Positions 28,436 through 37,082 of a stretch of DNA of 61,677 nt are shown one piece after another. The notes beneath the pieces are model-generated. The model did no database searches. It was given only the letters and a program-made list of their open reading frames with translations, and was not told where the DNA came from. Position 1 is the stretch's first letter. Every line of letters begins with the position of its first letter. The stretch covers positions 1 through 61,677 of the forward strand of contig JAJFUS010000010.1 in NCBI GenBank assembly GCA_021372295.1, written 5' to 3'. Position numbers and translations under genes: made by a program. Source of the DNA: a bacterium. GTDB lineage: Bacteria > Armatimonadota > UBA5829.

Positions 28436-29548
28436 TTGGGCGCAGACTATAGAGCGAAATATTTCAGCCGAACCGAAAGCGGCTTCCCGGAGGAAGTCGA
28501 GATTCTCGGCACTACATATATAAAGGTGGAAGACCTGCGATACGGCACAAACCCGCACCAGGGAGCCAGTTTTTATCGACCCAAAGGATCGTCAGGGCTG
28601 ACCTTCGGCGACATGGAACAGCTAAAAAGTGGAAAATCCGGCCTTTCTGAGACCAACTACGGCGACCTGAACCACGGGTCTAATATTGTAAAATACTTCG
28701 ACCGGCCCGCATGCGCGGTCATGAAGCACCTGAACCCCAGCGGAGCCGCAGTGCAAGTTGGCAATCAGGACACCCGCACGGTCTATATGCGCGCACGCGA
28801 TGCCGATGCCGTGGCGGCGTTCGGTGGAACCGCCGTGTTCAACACGAAAGTCGACGCCGATACCGCAAAAGAGATTATGACCAGCGTCGTAGAGGTGGTC
28901 GCGGCTCCCGAGTTCGACAATGAAGCTCTGAGCATCTTAAGCGACTACGAAACGTATAAAATGAACAAGGAAATCAGGGTAATCAAGCTGCCCAACATGG
29001 CGAACCTGCCCAAATGGGTAGGCGACGAAGCCGCTCCGACAATCAAGACTCTAGCCGATGGCACCCTGGTCGTCGCGGAAGCCCTGCTCACCAAAGTAAA
29101 AGGTGCAGGCGATCTCACAATCGCATCGACCGAGCATGCCAAACACGGCAAGTTTGTTATCGAGACACAGCCGACCCCGCAGCAATTGGACGACCTTCTG
29201 TTCAGCTGGTACGTCAATCTCAATGTGCGCTCCAACGGTATCGTCATCGCAAAGAACGGCGTGACTCTGGCGGTGGGCACTGGCCAGCAGGATCGCGTGA
29301 CGGCCGTGCAGCAGGCCATTCGCAAAGCCGGAGAAAGATTCAAAGGCGACGAAACTCTCCAAGGCGCGGTAATGAGTTCGGATGCGTTTTTCCCGTTCAG
29401 AGACAGCGTAGACGCGGCAGCCGAAGCGGGTATAAAGGCTATAGTACAGCCAGGCGGGTCGGTTCGCGACTGGGAGTCCATCAAGGCCTGCAATGAACTT
29501 GGAATTTCCATGGTCTTCACCGGAGAGAGATGCTTCTCCCACCATTAG
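28436..29548 (+). CDS. purH: Stand-alone AICAR transformylase (PurH C-terminal type)
   Basis: 370 residues, TTG start with AAAGGGG about 9 nt before. Contains LRYGTNPHQ near 35-41 and the catalytic Lys97-His98 in KHLNPSGAAV. Further motifs are DADAVAAFGGTAVFN, SNGIVIAKNGVTLAVGTGQQDRV and SDAFFPFRDSVD ending PGGSVRD. It transfers a formyl group from 10-formyl-THF to AICAR in purine synthesis. Usual PurH is about 510-530 residues with an N-terminal IMP cyclohydrolase domain; here that domain is absent and no cyclohydrolase gene is in the window. The next gene is an unrelated lipoprotein. Confidence 0.92.
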   Translation: MGADYRAKYFSRTESGFPEEVEILGTTYIKVEDLRYGTNPHQGASFYRPKGSSGLTFGDMEQLKSGKSGLSETNYGDLNHGSNIVKYFDRPACAVMKHLNPSGAAVQVGNQDTRTVYMRARDADAVAAFGGTAVFNTKVDADTAKEIMTSVVEVVAAPEFDNEALSILSDYETYKMNKEIRVIKLPNMANLPKWVGDEAAPTIKTLADGTLVVAEALLTKVKGAGDLTIASTEHAKHGKFVIETQPTPQQLDDLLFSWYVNLNVRSNGIVIAKNGVTLAVGTGQQDRVTAVQQAIRKAGERFKGDETLQGAVMSSDAFFPFRDSVDAAAEAGIKAIVQPGGSVRDWESIKACNELGISMVFTGERCFSHH

Positions 29549-29570
29549 GAACACATAAAGGACACAACCA

Positions 29571-30266
29571 TTGCAGCGAATGAGCCTTTACATTCTCCCG
29601 ATAATCGGCCTGATCGCAACGATACTCGCTGGATGCGGACGAGTGGAGCACAAAGCCGAAAACCAGATTGCTGAAGCCCTTCAGGAAAAGATAGGCCCGG
29701 CAAGATCTTATGACGTGAATATCTGTGGCTCGCCGCTCAAGCTAATCAAGGGCAAGATGGAGAGGCTGGACATCGTCGGCCAAGATGTTCAGCTCAAGAA
29801 CGGCTTCAAGCTCGCGCTGTTGAAGGTATCCGTCTACGGCCTGGTTTTCGACACAGACACAAAAGAAATCAGAAGAGCGGACAAAACAGCCTATTCCGCG
29901 ACCATCAGCCAGAGCGAACTCACGCGATATCTGACAAAGACATATCCCGACATACCCGACCTCAAAGTTGGGCTGCGCGACGGCCTGATAGACGTCTCAG
30001 CAAGACCAACAGTGGCCGGGGTAGGCGCCACAGTCAAAGCCGAGGCCGACCTCCAGGCTAAAGATGGCCACAAGCTGGTTCTGGATCTGAAGAAAGTGTC
30101 AGCAGCAGGAATTCCGGCGCCCGGCTTTGCCAGAGAGTATATAGAGACAAAGATCAACCCCGTTCTCGACTCCAGAGACCTCGGTTTCAACGCGACCGTC
30201 TGCTCAGTAAAACTGGCGCGCGGCTCTATCACCATATCTGGCAATCTGGACTTAGTGCCTATGTGA
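29571..30266 (+). CDS. DUF2993 (LmeA-like) lipoprotein
   Basis: 231 residues, TTG start with AAAGGA 8 nt before. Lipobox ILAGC near 17-21, so it is probably lipid-anchored after cleavage. The DUF2993 body alternates beta strands (GKMERLDIVGQDVQLKNGFKL, ISQSELTRYLTKTYPDIPDL) and ends GSITISGNLDLV. The family binds phospholipids in the cell envelope. 22 nt behind the AICAR transformylase, so likely in one transcript. Confidence 0.8.
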   Translation: MQRMSLYILPIIGLIATILAGCGRVEHKAENQIAEALQEKIGPARSYDVNICGSPLKLIKGKMERLDIVGQDVQLKNGFKLALLKVSVYGLVFDTDTKEIRRADKTAYSATISQSELTRYLTKTYPDIPDLKVGLRDGLIDVSARPTVAGVGATVKAEADLQAKDGHKLVLDLKKVSAAGIPAPGFAREYIETKINPVLDSRDLGFNATVCSVKLARGSITISGNLDLVPM

Positions 30267-30276
30267 CTTTTGTATT

Positions 30277-30530
30277 GAGGGTTTCACCCTCAAACTCCTG
30301 GCCAAGGGCCTCCGCCCTTGGAACCCGCTGGGGCCGCGGGCCCCAGACCCCTATATCGAAATTGATTTATCCCATGTGGGATAAATCAATTTCGGGACAG
30401 AACGTCCAGGAAACCGGGTTTCCTGGTGGAGTCCAGAGGCAAAGCCTTTGCAAAGCAAATTGTTTACCCCTTAAGATCCTTATAGTTGTGTAAACAATTT
30501 GCTTTGGCAGGGATTGGGGCAGAGCCCCAA
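30277..30530 (+). repeat. Multi-hairpin intergenic element, copy 1 (with an extra palindrome)
   Basis: Consecutive hairpins: GAGGGT-TTC-ACCCTC; CAAGGGC/GCCCTTG; GGGGCC/GGCCCC. A 38-nt palindrome at 30357-30394 has arms starting CGAAATTGATTTATCCC. CCAGGAAACC/GGTTTCCTGG, CCAGAGGC/GCCTTTG(G) and TTGGGGC/GCCCCAA follow. The same order recurs at 55970 and 60156. It begins 10 nt after the DUF2993 stop. The sixth hairpin is split by the insert at 30451-30506. Probably an RNA or cruciform-forming repeat; not a known family to me. Confidence 0.85.
30451..30506. repeat. 56-bp palindromic insert with 17-bp arms
   Basis: CAAAGCAAATTGTTTAC (30451-30467) and GTAAACAATTTGCTTTG (30490-30506) are exact inverted copies around a 22-nt centre. 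Removing the insert restores the sequence seen in copy 2, so it is a clean insertion into the sixth hairpin. Confidence 0.75.
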
Positions 30531-30531
30531 C

Positions 30532-30569
30532 TCAAAAATAACGCAGAGGCGGAAAACTCCACCTCTGCG
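30532..30569 (-). terminator. Terminator of the two-component/YHS unit
   Basis: On the minus strand an 8-bp stem CGCAGAGG/CCTCTGCG, with further inner pairing, is followed by TTATTTTT. It lies 4 nt after the YHS-protein stop. Confidence 0.75.
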
Positions 30570-30573
30570 CATG

Positions 30574-30774
30574 TTATTCGGAACCGTCAAACCGCCGTCC
30601 GTGATCGCCATAAACCTTCTCCGGGATCACTCCGACGTATTCGTCTGGGTTATCCTCGAAGACTCTTCTACAATGATCGCTCTCAAAGTAATAGGTCTGG
30701 CCTCTATATTCGGAGGTAAATTTGACGTCTTCCTTGCGGATTTCCATCATACATACCGGATCAGTCACCATCAT
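30574..30774 (-). CDS. YHS-domain protein
   Basis: 66 residues from ATG 30774, chosen because GGAGG is 8 nt upstream. YHS pattern: VTDPVCMMEI near 3-12, then TSEYRGQTYYFESDHCRRVFEDNPDEYV, with Cys pairs typical of the metal-binding form (DPVCGM type). The domain occurs in copper and other metal-handling proteins. It follows the sensor kinase by 54 nt and shares its terminator, so a link between the two-component system and metal or stress sensing is possible. Confidence 0.85.
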   Translation of the reverse strand: MMVTDPVCMMEIRKEDVKFTSEYRGQTYYFESDHCRRVFEDNPDEYVGVIPEKVYGDHGRRFDGSE

Positions 30775-30828
30775 CTGAACCACCTCCACCCCACATTAGG
30801 ATATTACCCTAATAATGAGGAAAGCATG

Positions 30829-32268
30829 TCAGACAACAGCAGGAAGAGTTATAATCACGCGCGTGCCCTGGCCGACGACACTCTCAATCACCATCGAGCC
30901 GCTATGAGCATCGACTATACTCCTGCATATCGCAAGCCCCAGACCGGAACCGCCGCTTCGCTTTGCGCGAGCCTGATCGACTCGATAAAACCTCTCGCAG
31001 AGGTGAGGCAGATGCTCAGCAGCTATGCCCTCGCCGGTATCGGAAACCGTAAGCGCAACCGAGTCGCCGTTTCCACTCGCCTGCAGCAGCACTTCGCCGC
31101 CGGAAGGTGTATAGCGCAGTGCGTTTTCCAAAAGATTAATTACGAGACGATTTAGGTGCTCAGGATCGCCATATATCATCCCTGCAGACTGCGGCGCGTC
31201 GATGCGCACTTTCGCATCATTCTCACTCCGGCGAACCGTTGCAGCCGCCTGCTCGAACAATTTGCGCGGGTCGACAGCCTGAAAGTCCCTGGACAACTGT
31301 CCGCCGTCCGAGCGCGCCAGAAGCAGCAAATCCTGCACCAGGCGGCTCATAGTGTCCGCCGACTGATCGATATTAGTTAGAGCCTCGCGATACTGCTCCG
31401 GCGTCCTCTCGCCGCGCAGCGTCAGAGACGTATTGGCCTTGATTGCCGTAAGCGGAGTACGCAGTTCGTGAGAGGCATCCGACGTAAACCGACGCTCCCG
31501 CTCAAACGCCTGCCTCAATTGCAAAAACGCCTTGTCCAGCCTTGCGAGCATGCCGTTAATGGTAGCGGCAAGATGAGCGAATTCGTCCGCGCCAATCACG
31601 GGAATCCGGCGCGAAAGGTCGCTGTCGCTAATCGCGGAGGCGGATTTCACCATCTGCCGGAGAGGTTTAAGCGCCCGGCTCGTCAAAAACAATCCCCCTA
31701 CGCCGGCCACCAAAAGCGCCACCGGCACAAGTATGGTGAGAGTCATCGTAAGGCTCTCCAGCATCACCTTGACCTCGGCAAACGAGGCGGCAATTTGAAC
31801 AACCCCCACTCTATGATCTTTATACTCAATCGGTCTGGAGAAGACTCGCAGAGGAGCATCATTTTCAGTGACGTATGAAAAGACCGACTCGCCGGAAGCA
31901 GCCCGCTTGAACGCGATTTTGTCCAGAAGACGTTCCTGAACGTCGGCCAACTTGCCTGTCGGGCGAGTCGAGCGGCCTTTCAGGTCGTACTGGCGCAGCG
32001 TCACAGGAAAATGCCTCTTGTGGCGCTTATCCATAGGCGGACCGGGCGGAATCTTGCCGGAACGCGTATCGGAAATCATCTCCACATACTGCTCGGCCAT
32101 GCCCGTCAGCCGTCGATCTATCTCCGAAAGCAGGTAGGATCGCACCGAGACATGCACCACTGCCAGAAACACGAACAGCACCATCGCCAGCACGCCGATA
32201 TTCCAGAGCGTCAGTCGAAAACGCACCGAACTGAACGGGCTGCCTATATGTTTAGCCGGATGTTTCAT
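30829..32268 (-). CDS. Two-component sensor histidine kinase
   Basis: 479 residues. Helix 1 about 22-44, periplasmic sensor about 45-173, helix 2 about 174-197, HAMP about 198-250, HisKA with His267 in SHELRTPL, HATPase with NLLENALRYTP, DTGEGI, FYRVDQAR and GGSGLGLAI. The periplasmic part has a HKRH stretch near 82-86. Overlaps the response regulator by 4 nt (coupled translation). Confidence 0.93.
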   Translation of the reverse strand: MKHPAKHIGSPFSSVRFRLTLWNIGVLAMVLFVFLAVVHVSVRSYLLSEIDRRLTGMAEQYVEMISDTRSGKIPPGPPMDKRHKRHFPVTLRQYDLKGRSTRPTGKLADVQERLLDKIAFKRAASGESVFSYVTENDAPLRVFSRPIEYKDHRVGVVQIAASFAEVKVMLESLTMTLTILVPVALLVAGVGGLFLTSRALKPLRQMVKSASAISDSDLSRRIPVIGADEFAHLAATINGMLARLDKAFLQLRQAFERERRFTSDASHELRTPLTAIKANTSLTLRGERTPEQYREALTNIDQSADTMSRLVQDLLLLARSDGGQLSRDFQAVDPRKLFEQAAATVRRSENDAKVRIDAPQSAGMIYGDPEHLNRLVINLLENALRYTPSGGEVLLQASGNGDSVALTVSDTGEGIAAEHLPHLCERFYRVDQARAKRSGGSGLGLAICRSIVDAHSGSMVIESVVGQGTRVIITLPAVV

Positions 32269-32951
32269 GACGATTCCTCATCGGGACGCTTTAACATGTA
32301 CCCCAGACCATGAACTGTATGTATGAGCTTGACCGGACGATCCGCGTCGATTTTCCTGCGCAGCATGCGAATATAAACATCCACCGTGTTAGACAGGCTA
32401 TCTTCATTGTTCCACACACGGTATTGAATGGCGTCCCTGCTCATCACGCGGCCTTCATTGACGGCGAGCGCCTCCAGCAGCGAAAACTCGCGCGAAGTGA
32501 GAGCGACTTCCTTGCCGTCGCAAAGCACGCGATGCGCAATAGTATCCATTTCAAGATGCCCGATACGTATCACTTTGCCTTTTGAGAGCTTATCTCGCCT
32601 GATAAGCGCCCTAACGCGAGCCAGAAGTTCGTCGAAATCGAACGGTTTCGGCAGATAATCGTCCGCGCCCAACTCCAGCCCTCTCACGCGATCGCGCACG
32701 GTGTCGCGAGCAGTAAGCATCAAAATCGGAGTATTGACCCGACGGTTTCGCAGTTGTTCGCAGATAGTCCAGCCGTCGATTCCGGGCAGCATCAGATCGA
32801 GGATAATCAGAACGTAATCTTTATCACAAGCCAAGTCCAGGCCTACCCTGCCGTCCTCGGCGGTATCGACCGTATATACGCCGTCTTCTTCAAGCCCGCG
32901 TTTGATAACTTCCCTTATCGGCGCCTCGTCTTCCACCAGCAAGATCTTCAT
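32265..32951 (-). CDS. OmpR/PhoB-family response regulator
   Basis: 228 residues. Receiver with acidic pair E7-D8, phospho-acceptor Asp52 (ILDLMLPG), Thr80-region LTARD and Lys in LPKPFDFDEL. C-terminal winged helix (about 130-225: LTSREFSLLEALAVNEGRVMSRDAI, VDVYIRMLRRKID, LIHTVHGLGYML). It pairs with the kinase downstream and probably binds the direct repeats at 33030-33048 that face both it and the secreted protein gene. Confidence 0.93.
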   Translation of the reverse strand: MKILLVEDEAPIREVIKRGLEEDGVYTVDTAEDGRVGLDLACDKDYVLIILDLMLPGIDGWTICEQLRNRRVNTPILMLTARDTVRDRVRGLELGADDYLPKPFDFDELLARVRALIRRDKLSKGKVIRIGHLEMDTIAHRVLCDGKEVALTSREFSLLEALAVNEGRVMSRDAIQYRVWNNEDSLSNTVDVYIRMLRRKIDADRPVKLIHTVHGLGYMLKRPDEESS

Positions 32952-33029
32952 CTGACAACATCCTCACCTGTCGCCAGTATAGCACGATCTCCAACATCGC
33001 CACAAGGCTGAAAGCAGGATATATCCATC

Positions 33030-33048
33030 GTTTCATAACTTCTTCATA
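33030..33048. promoter_or_regulatory. PhoB-box-like direct repeat between the regulator and secreted-protein genes
   Basis: TTCATA occurs at 33032-33037 and 33043-33048, an 11-bp step like tandem OmpR/PhoB half-sites. It is 54 nt before the + strand gene and about 80 nt before the response-regulator start. Binding is inferred. Confidence 0.5.
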
Positions 33049-33101
33049 TAGGGCAAGTAACATGCTGACATAGGATCATCATTCGATTCAGGAGGCTTGA
33101 C

Positions 33102-33833
33102 ATGAACGGATTGAAATTCGCGTTCAGATGGGCTATGGCGGCAATGCTGGCTCTATCAATCGGCGCGATATGCTCGGCGGACGAAGCTCCAGCACCTCCG
33201 AAAACTGGAACACTGACCGCCAAAGGCAAGGGCATGGCAATGCTCAAGCTGGAACAGGGCGCTGTCGTTCTCAGCTCATTCAAGGGCGATCTGTGGGTAA
33301 GCGAAAATGCGACCGTCTCCATCGACGGCAAATCAGCTGAAAAAGTCAAAAAGAGTATGAGCGAACTTATGGCCGGCAAAGGTCCCGGCAAACCGTCCAC
33401 CAACAGCAACAACACCGATTCAAAAAAACCGGCGGATACGGCTGGATATCTATACAAAAATGTTGATGGAACCGCAACCATCACCGGAACCAATGTCGAC
33501 ATCCATGTGCAGATGACCGCGGGAGAAATCCGGGCAGCCGGGATCGGCGCGGCTATGATGATGGGCGACGGCACATACATTACCACCAAGGAAGGCGTGG
33601 AAGGTAAAACTGACGGCAAATGGACAGCCATGTCAAAAATGCCGAGCGGTGGTGAGGGTGGTATGGGCAGACCAGGCGGACCTCCTCCCGGCGGCGAAGG
33701 CGGCATGGGCGGTCCCGGCGGGCCTCCTCCAGGTGGCGAAAGCGGCAGCAAACCCGAATCTCGGCAGATGAAATGCGTGAAGTTCGGGGACGCGAAAGAT
33801 ATGCAGATGCCGGGAATGCCCGGTAGAAAATAA
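33102..33833 (+). CDS. Secreted Gly/Pro-rich protein of unknown function
   Basis: 243 residues; SD AGGAGG before ATG. Signal peptide to about 27 (AICSADEA). A strand-rich middle (TLTAKGKGMAMLKLEQGAVVL, GTATITGTNVDIHVQMTAGEIRAAGIGAA) is followed by a low-complexity repeat GGEGGMGRPGGPPPGGEGGM near 185-212 and a short Met-rich end (MQMPGMPGRK). Divergent from the two-component genes and therefore a likely target. Methionine- and glycine-rich tails sometimes bind metals; not shown here. Confidence 0.7.
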   Translation: MNGLKFAFRWAMAAMLALSIGAICSADEAPAPPKTGTLTAKGKGMAMLKLEQGAVVLSSFKGDLWVSENATVSIDGKSAEKVKKSMSELMAGKGPGKPSTNSNNTDSKKPADTAGYLYKNVDGTATITGTNVDIHVQMTAGEIRAAGIGAAMMMGDGTYITTKEGVEGKTDGKWTAMSKMPSGGEGGMGRPGGPPPGGEGGMGGPGGPPPGGESGSKPESRQMKCVKFGDAKDMQMPGMPGRK

Positions 33834-33844
33834 TCTGCTCAAGT

Positions 33845-33892
33845 TTCTGCCGGGTTTTGTAGCCGTCCCAATCGACTGCAGACCCGGCAGAA
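33845..33892. terminator. Bidirectional hairpin between convergent genes
   Basis: A 10-bp stem, TTCTGCCGGG / CCCGGCAGAA, lies between the secreted-protein stop (33833) and the STAS-kinase stop (33910). T runs are weak on both strands. Confidence 0.5.
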
Positions 33893-33909
33893 TTCATTCC
33901 TTAGTCGCC

Positions 33910-34710
33910 TCAATTCACAGCAACCGGATCGGTAACCGTGTTAACGCACTTAACCAGCCGCACAGTGGTAGAGCCATCAAACCTGAACAGCACCTCGTCA
34001 ACCAACTGTCGCATCATGTAGATTCCCATGCCGCCCTCAACCATTGAGTCCGGCCTGTGATCCGGGACGACATCCGGCAGAAAACCAGCGCCGGGGTCGG
34101 TAACATCTATGGAGAGTCTGCGCGAACCTGCCACACATTTTATCGCTATCCGATGCTCTGGATTGCACAGACACCCATGTCTGATGGCATTCGCGATTGC
34201 TTCTCCGACCGCAATGAGGATGTCCTGGGCCTCCGACCGAGTAAATGGCATCGACCTCACGACCTCTTCCACCCGGCAGCGCGCCATCGCAGCGGTCTCA
34301 GGACAAGCGGGAACGCTGAAACTGCTCACTCGCCAGAACCCATGGTCTACGCAAGCCGAACCCTGCCCTCCGCACACCGGCACATCTTCGACCAGCGAAC
34401 TGAAATATACCGCCGCCCCGCATAAAGTCAGGACTCTGCTCACCTGGTCGCTGGCTCCTGTCAATTCGACGGACGCCCCCATCTCCATCGCCTTCGCGGC
34501 GCATCGTATCAGTGTCGAGAGAGCGCTGGAATCGATATAGCGCACTTCACTGAGATCTGCGCGAATCGTCCGATGCCCCGCCTTAAGACAGCGCTCAAAA
34601 GCCTCAGACATGCGATCCCTGTTGTGAAAATCGACCTGTCCTCTCAGTTTCACCGTTGGCGGTACATCTCTACTTACAGATATCTTTAGATCCGACATAA
34701 CACTTGCCAT
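33910..34710 (-). CDS. STAS domain fused to an RsbW-like serine kinase domain
   Basis: 266 residues. STAS antagonist domain about 5-110 with the phospho-site DSSALSTLI (Ser61/62). A linker of about 20 residues leads to a GHKL kinase domain about 130-260: EAQDILIAVGEAIANAIRHG (Glu170, Asn174), DVTDPGAGF, and GGMGIYMMRQLVDEV. In classic partner switching these are separate, opposing proteins (RsbV and RsbW). It overlaps the SpoIIE phosphatase gene by 1 nt. No sigma factor is in the window, so the output may be another target. Confidence 0.88.
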   Translation of the reverse strand: MASVMSDLKISVSRDVPPTVKLRGQVDFHNRDRMSEAFERCLKAGHRTIRADLSEVRYIDSSALSTLIRCAAKAMEMGASVELTGASDQVSRVLTLCGAAVYFSSLVEDVPVCGGQGSACVDHGFWRVSSFSVPACPETAAMARCRVEEVVRSMPFTRSEAQDILIAVGEAIANAIRHGCLCNPEHRIAIKCVAGSRRLSIDVTDPGAGFLPDVVPDHRPDSMVEGGMGIYMMRQLVDEVLFRFDGSTTVRLVKCVNTVTDPVAVN

Positions 34711-36323
34711 TATTCCACTGCCTTGATGAGCAGCATCGCGGCATCATCACCAAGCTTTCCATCGGCAAACCGAGCCGCATGCCCAAGAATACAATCACAT
34801 ATTTCCTGCGCCGGCTTACCGGCCTCCTTTTCGACTATATCCAGCACCGCCTCATGCCCGAGCCGGTCTGAGCCGGACCCAGCGTCGGTCACCCCGTCGG
34901 TATAGAGAAGAACAATATCCCCCTCAGAAAGATCCACCTTATGCTCCAGATACTTTGCCCCGCCCAACAACCCCAAAGCCGGGCCGGTAACATCCAATGC
35001 CGTGGCGAAACCGGCATCGCGACAGTAGCATATAGGCTGTTCGTGGCCTGCGTTGGCGTAGAGAAGCGTCCGTTCACGATCATTTACCACCGCATATACC
35101 AGGGTGACAAACACCTCCGGCGGAGTGCAAGCTGAAAGAGCTTCATTGAGCCTGCCGAGCACGCTGCCCGGATCGCAATGCCGGAGAGCGTAAGCCCTGA
35201 GCATATATTTGGTCATCGCGGTATATACCGCCGCCTTCAAACCCTTGCCCGAAACATCAGCCATCACCACGCCAAACAACCCTTCACGCAGAGGAAACAC
35301 ATCGTAGAAGTCTCCGCCCACAAGCTCCTCGTCAAGCGCCGGGCGATAGTGCTGCGCGATTTCGAACCCACAGATATAAGGCAGTTCGTTAGGCACAAAG
35401 CTCATCTGCAGCTTGTCGGAGATGTAGTGTTCGCGGCGATATATCTCCTGAATGCGCTCCCTGGCGCGCTCCTGCTCGGTAATGTCCGTAGCAGCGACCA
35501 CTGCGCCAGTAATACGCCCGCCTGCGTCTTGAAGCGGAGCGCTGTTCATCAGGAACGACCTAATGCCCGCGCCGGACGTCTGCCAGTGAACGACTTCGTC
35601 CGTGCAAACCTCGCCCTTCAGCGACCGCGCCACCGGATAGTTTTCAGGATTTATTTGATGCCCGTCACTCTCGACCGCCTTAAGCAGCGATGCTTGAGCG
35701 CCACCGAGGCCGGACAGCCACTGTTCCAGCCCGACGTTCTCGCACATATGCTGAGCCGCCGAGTTATACATCGCCACATTCCAATCGGCATCGTAAACGA
35801 ACAATGGAACCGGCACCGCCTCAAGCACGGTCTTCAAGCGAGTACGTTCGACCGCAATCTCAGCCGCCCTACGCTCAGCCAGCGCCGCCAGCTCAGCGAG
35901 CCTTTCCCGCGCGCTAACTTCTCTGGTAACGTCGAGCGCCAGCAGCGCCAAGGCATTTATGGGGCCATCTTCTGAGGGTATTTGCAAATGGATGATGCTG
36001 CCGGTGTAATACGCCGCGCCTTTGGCGAACCCATCGTAACGAAAATCACGCACGCGTAACGGTCGTCCCGTATTGCGAGCCTCGCGCAACAGATTCATCA
36101 GCCCGGATTCTTCAGCAAGGGGAAGAGCCGCTTGCAGGAGTTCGCCAATAGGCAGGGATTGATTGTCGCAGAAATACTTGAAGTAAGCTCTGTTTCCGCC
36201 CAGTATTCTAAAGTCGGCGTCCAGCAATATCACGCCGGCCGGAAGATTTTCCATGAGGCAGCGCAACGATTTCTGCTGCTCGGATATATCGGCCAGCAGG
36301 GTATTGAACAAATTATCTCGCAT
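34710..36323 (-). CDS. PAS-PAS-SpoIIE (PP2C) phosphatase
   Basis: 537 residues; SD AGGAG before ATG. A first PAS (about 15-130: GVILLDADFRILGGNRAYF) and a second PAS (about 165-295: PLFVYDADWNVAMYNSAAQ) are joined by coiled coils. A SpoIIE-type PP2C follows (about 320-535) with the metal Asp motifs GGDFYDVF and MADVSGKG, then YANAGHEQPI, LLYTDGVTDA and DDAAMLL. No membrane segment, so a cytoplasmic sensor. It should dephosphorylate the STAS domain of the coupled downstream protein. Confidence 0.9.
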   Translation of the reverse strand: MRDNLFNTLLADISEQQKSLRCLMENLPAGVILLDADFRILGGNRAYFKYFCDNQSLPIGELLQAALPLAEESGLMNLLREARNTGRPLRVRDFRYDGFAKGAAYYTGSIIHLQIPSEDGPINALALLALDVTREVSARERLAELAALAERRAAEIAVERTRLKTVLEAVPVPLFVYDADWNVAMYNSAAQHMCENVGLEQWLSGLGGAQASLLKAVESDGHQINPENYPVARSLKGEVCTDEVVHWQTSGAGIRSFLMNSAPLQDAGGRITGAVVAATDITEQERARERIQEIYRREHYISDKLQMSFVPNELPYICGFEIAQHYRPALDEELVGGDFYDVFPLREGLFGVVMADVSGKGLKAAVYTAMTKYMLRAYALRHCDPGSVLGRLNEALSACTPPEVFVTLVYAVVNDRERTLLYANAGHEQPICYCRDAGFATALDVTGPALGLLGGAKYLEHKVDLSEGDIVLLYTDGVTDAGSGSDRLGHEAVLDIVEKEAGKPAQEICDCILGHAARFADGKLGDDAAMLLIKAVE

Positions 36324-36514
36324 TACGGCGCGCTCCTGTCAGCGGCGCGGCGCGAGTATCTTATGGTTGATGCGCAAGCTGTAAAACTTAGCTTCGTTGA
36401 CACAACAATTCCCCCTTTAGCCTCACAAGAGGCACGGTAGAAGTTGAATAGTCACGACTGCGTCATTACTGCTTCGCAGAGATCGGCTACAACGTATCAC
36501 AATGATGCAAAAAT

Positions 36515-36855
36515 GTCAACCCCTTTTCCAAACAGGTTGAAAAACCGCAACTTTCGCCGGAGAGTCTGCTGGAGTCTGAGCCAATTCTTGGAGGATTATA
36601 TCGCATCTACCGAGCGAAAGCTGCCTGATTTTCGATGTGATATTCCCTGTTTTGTTGTCACCAATCTGATCTGGCGACCACTTCGTCACATCCACTTCCG
36701 TGCGATTATAGTAATACGCCGTTCGTTTTTGCCTCTTCAGGTCAGTTCACAGCAACCAAAACATCGTTCTGATGACTCGGCCGCCGGAAAAATCCTGTTG
36801 AAACACTGGATTTTGAGCAGCTAAACTGTTCGCATGAGGTTTTTGCGAGGCACAG
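36515..36855 (+). mobile_element. Transposase relic, copy 3 (C-terminal end and right flank only)
   Basis: Only LLESEPILGGLYRIYRAKAA with a stop near 36628 remains of the protein. The flank from 36629 to 36855 aligns with copy 2 at 8584-8796 and ends with the same ATGAGGTTTTTGCGAGG plus (A/C)ACAG. The stretch 36324-36514 before it shows no gene. Confidence 0.7.
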
Positions 36856-36962
36856 AGAACAAAAATGATTCCAAGAGCAACACCGCTGAATATGTTCCAA
36901 ATGCTGTTTACACGGCTACCTAATGATTTGTAATGCTGCGCATTGCTGACTCTGGACACCAT
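36856..36962 (-). pseudogene. N-terminal stub of a small membrane protein cut by transposase relic copy 3
   Basis: ATG 36962 with SD AAAGGGGGG gives about 36 residues (MVSRVSNAQHYKSLGSR, then a hydrophobic stretch SGVALGIIFVLC). Its frame enters the relic exactly at the shared right end, after which the residues are IS sequence. It looks like the signal/anchor of a lost gene; family unknown. Confidence 0.5.
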
Positions 36963-37082
36963 TACAGCCCCCCTTTATTATTGCGATATCTGTCACAAAA
37001 TTAATACATAAGTTCATTATACCATGCATGCATAGAAGTTCTCCTGTGTATGTTAGCATTCTTTACAAATGACCAGTATGGA

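Noticed and set aside
30277..30530. Multi-hairpin element as a CRISPR array or simple terminator cluster
   Set aside because: No regularly spaced direct repeats with spacers; stems differ from each other, and no T runs follow most of them.
33044..33751. Long minus-strand frame with PPGPPMPPSPP repeats
   Set aside because: Antisense image of the Gly/Pro-rich secreted protein, which has a signal peptide and SD on the + strand.
35178..35975. 265-codon + strand frame
   Set aside because: Shadow of the SpoIIE phosphatase; no domain similarity and no SD.
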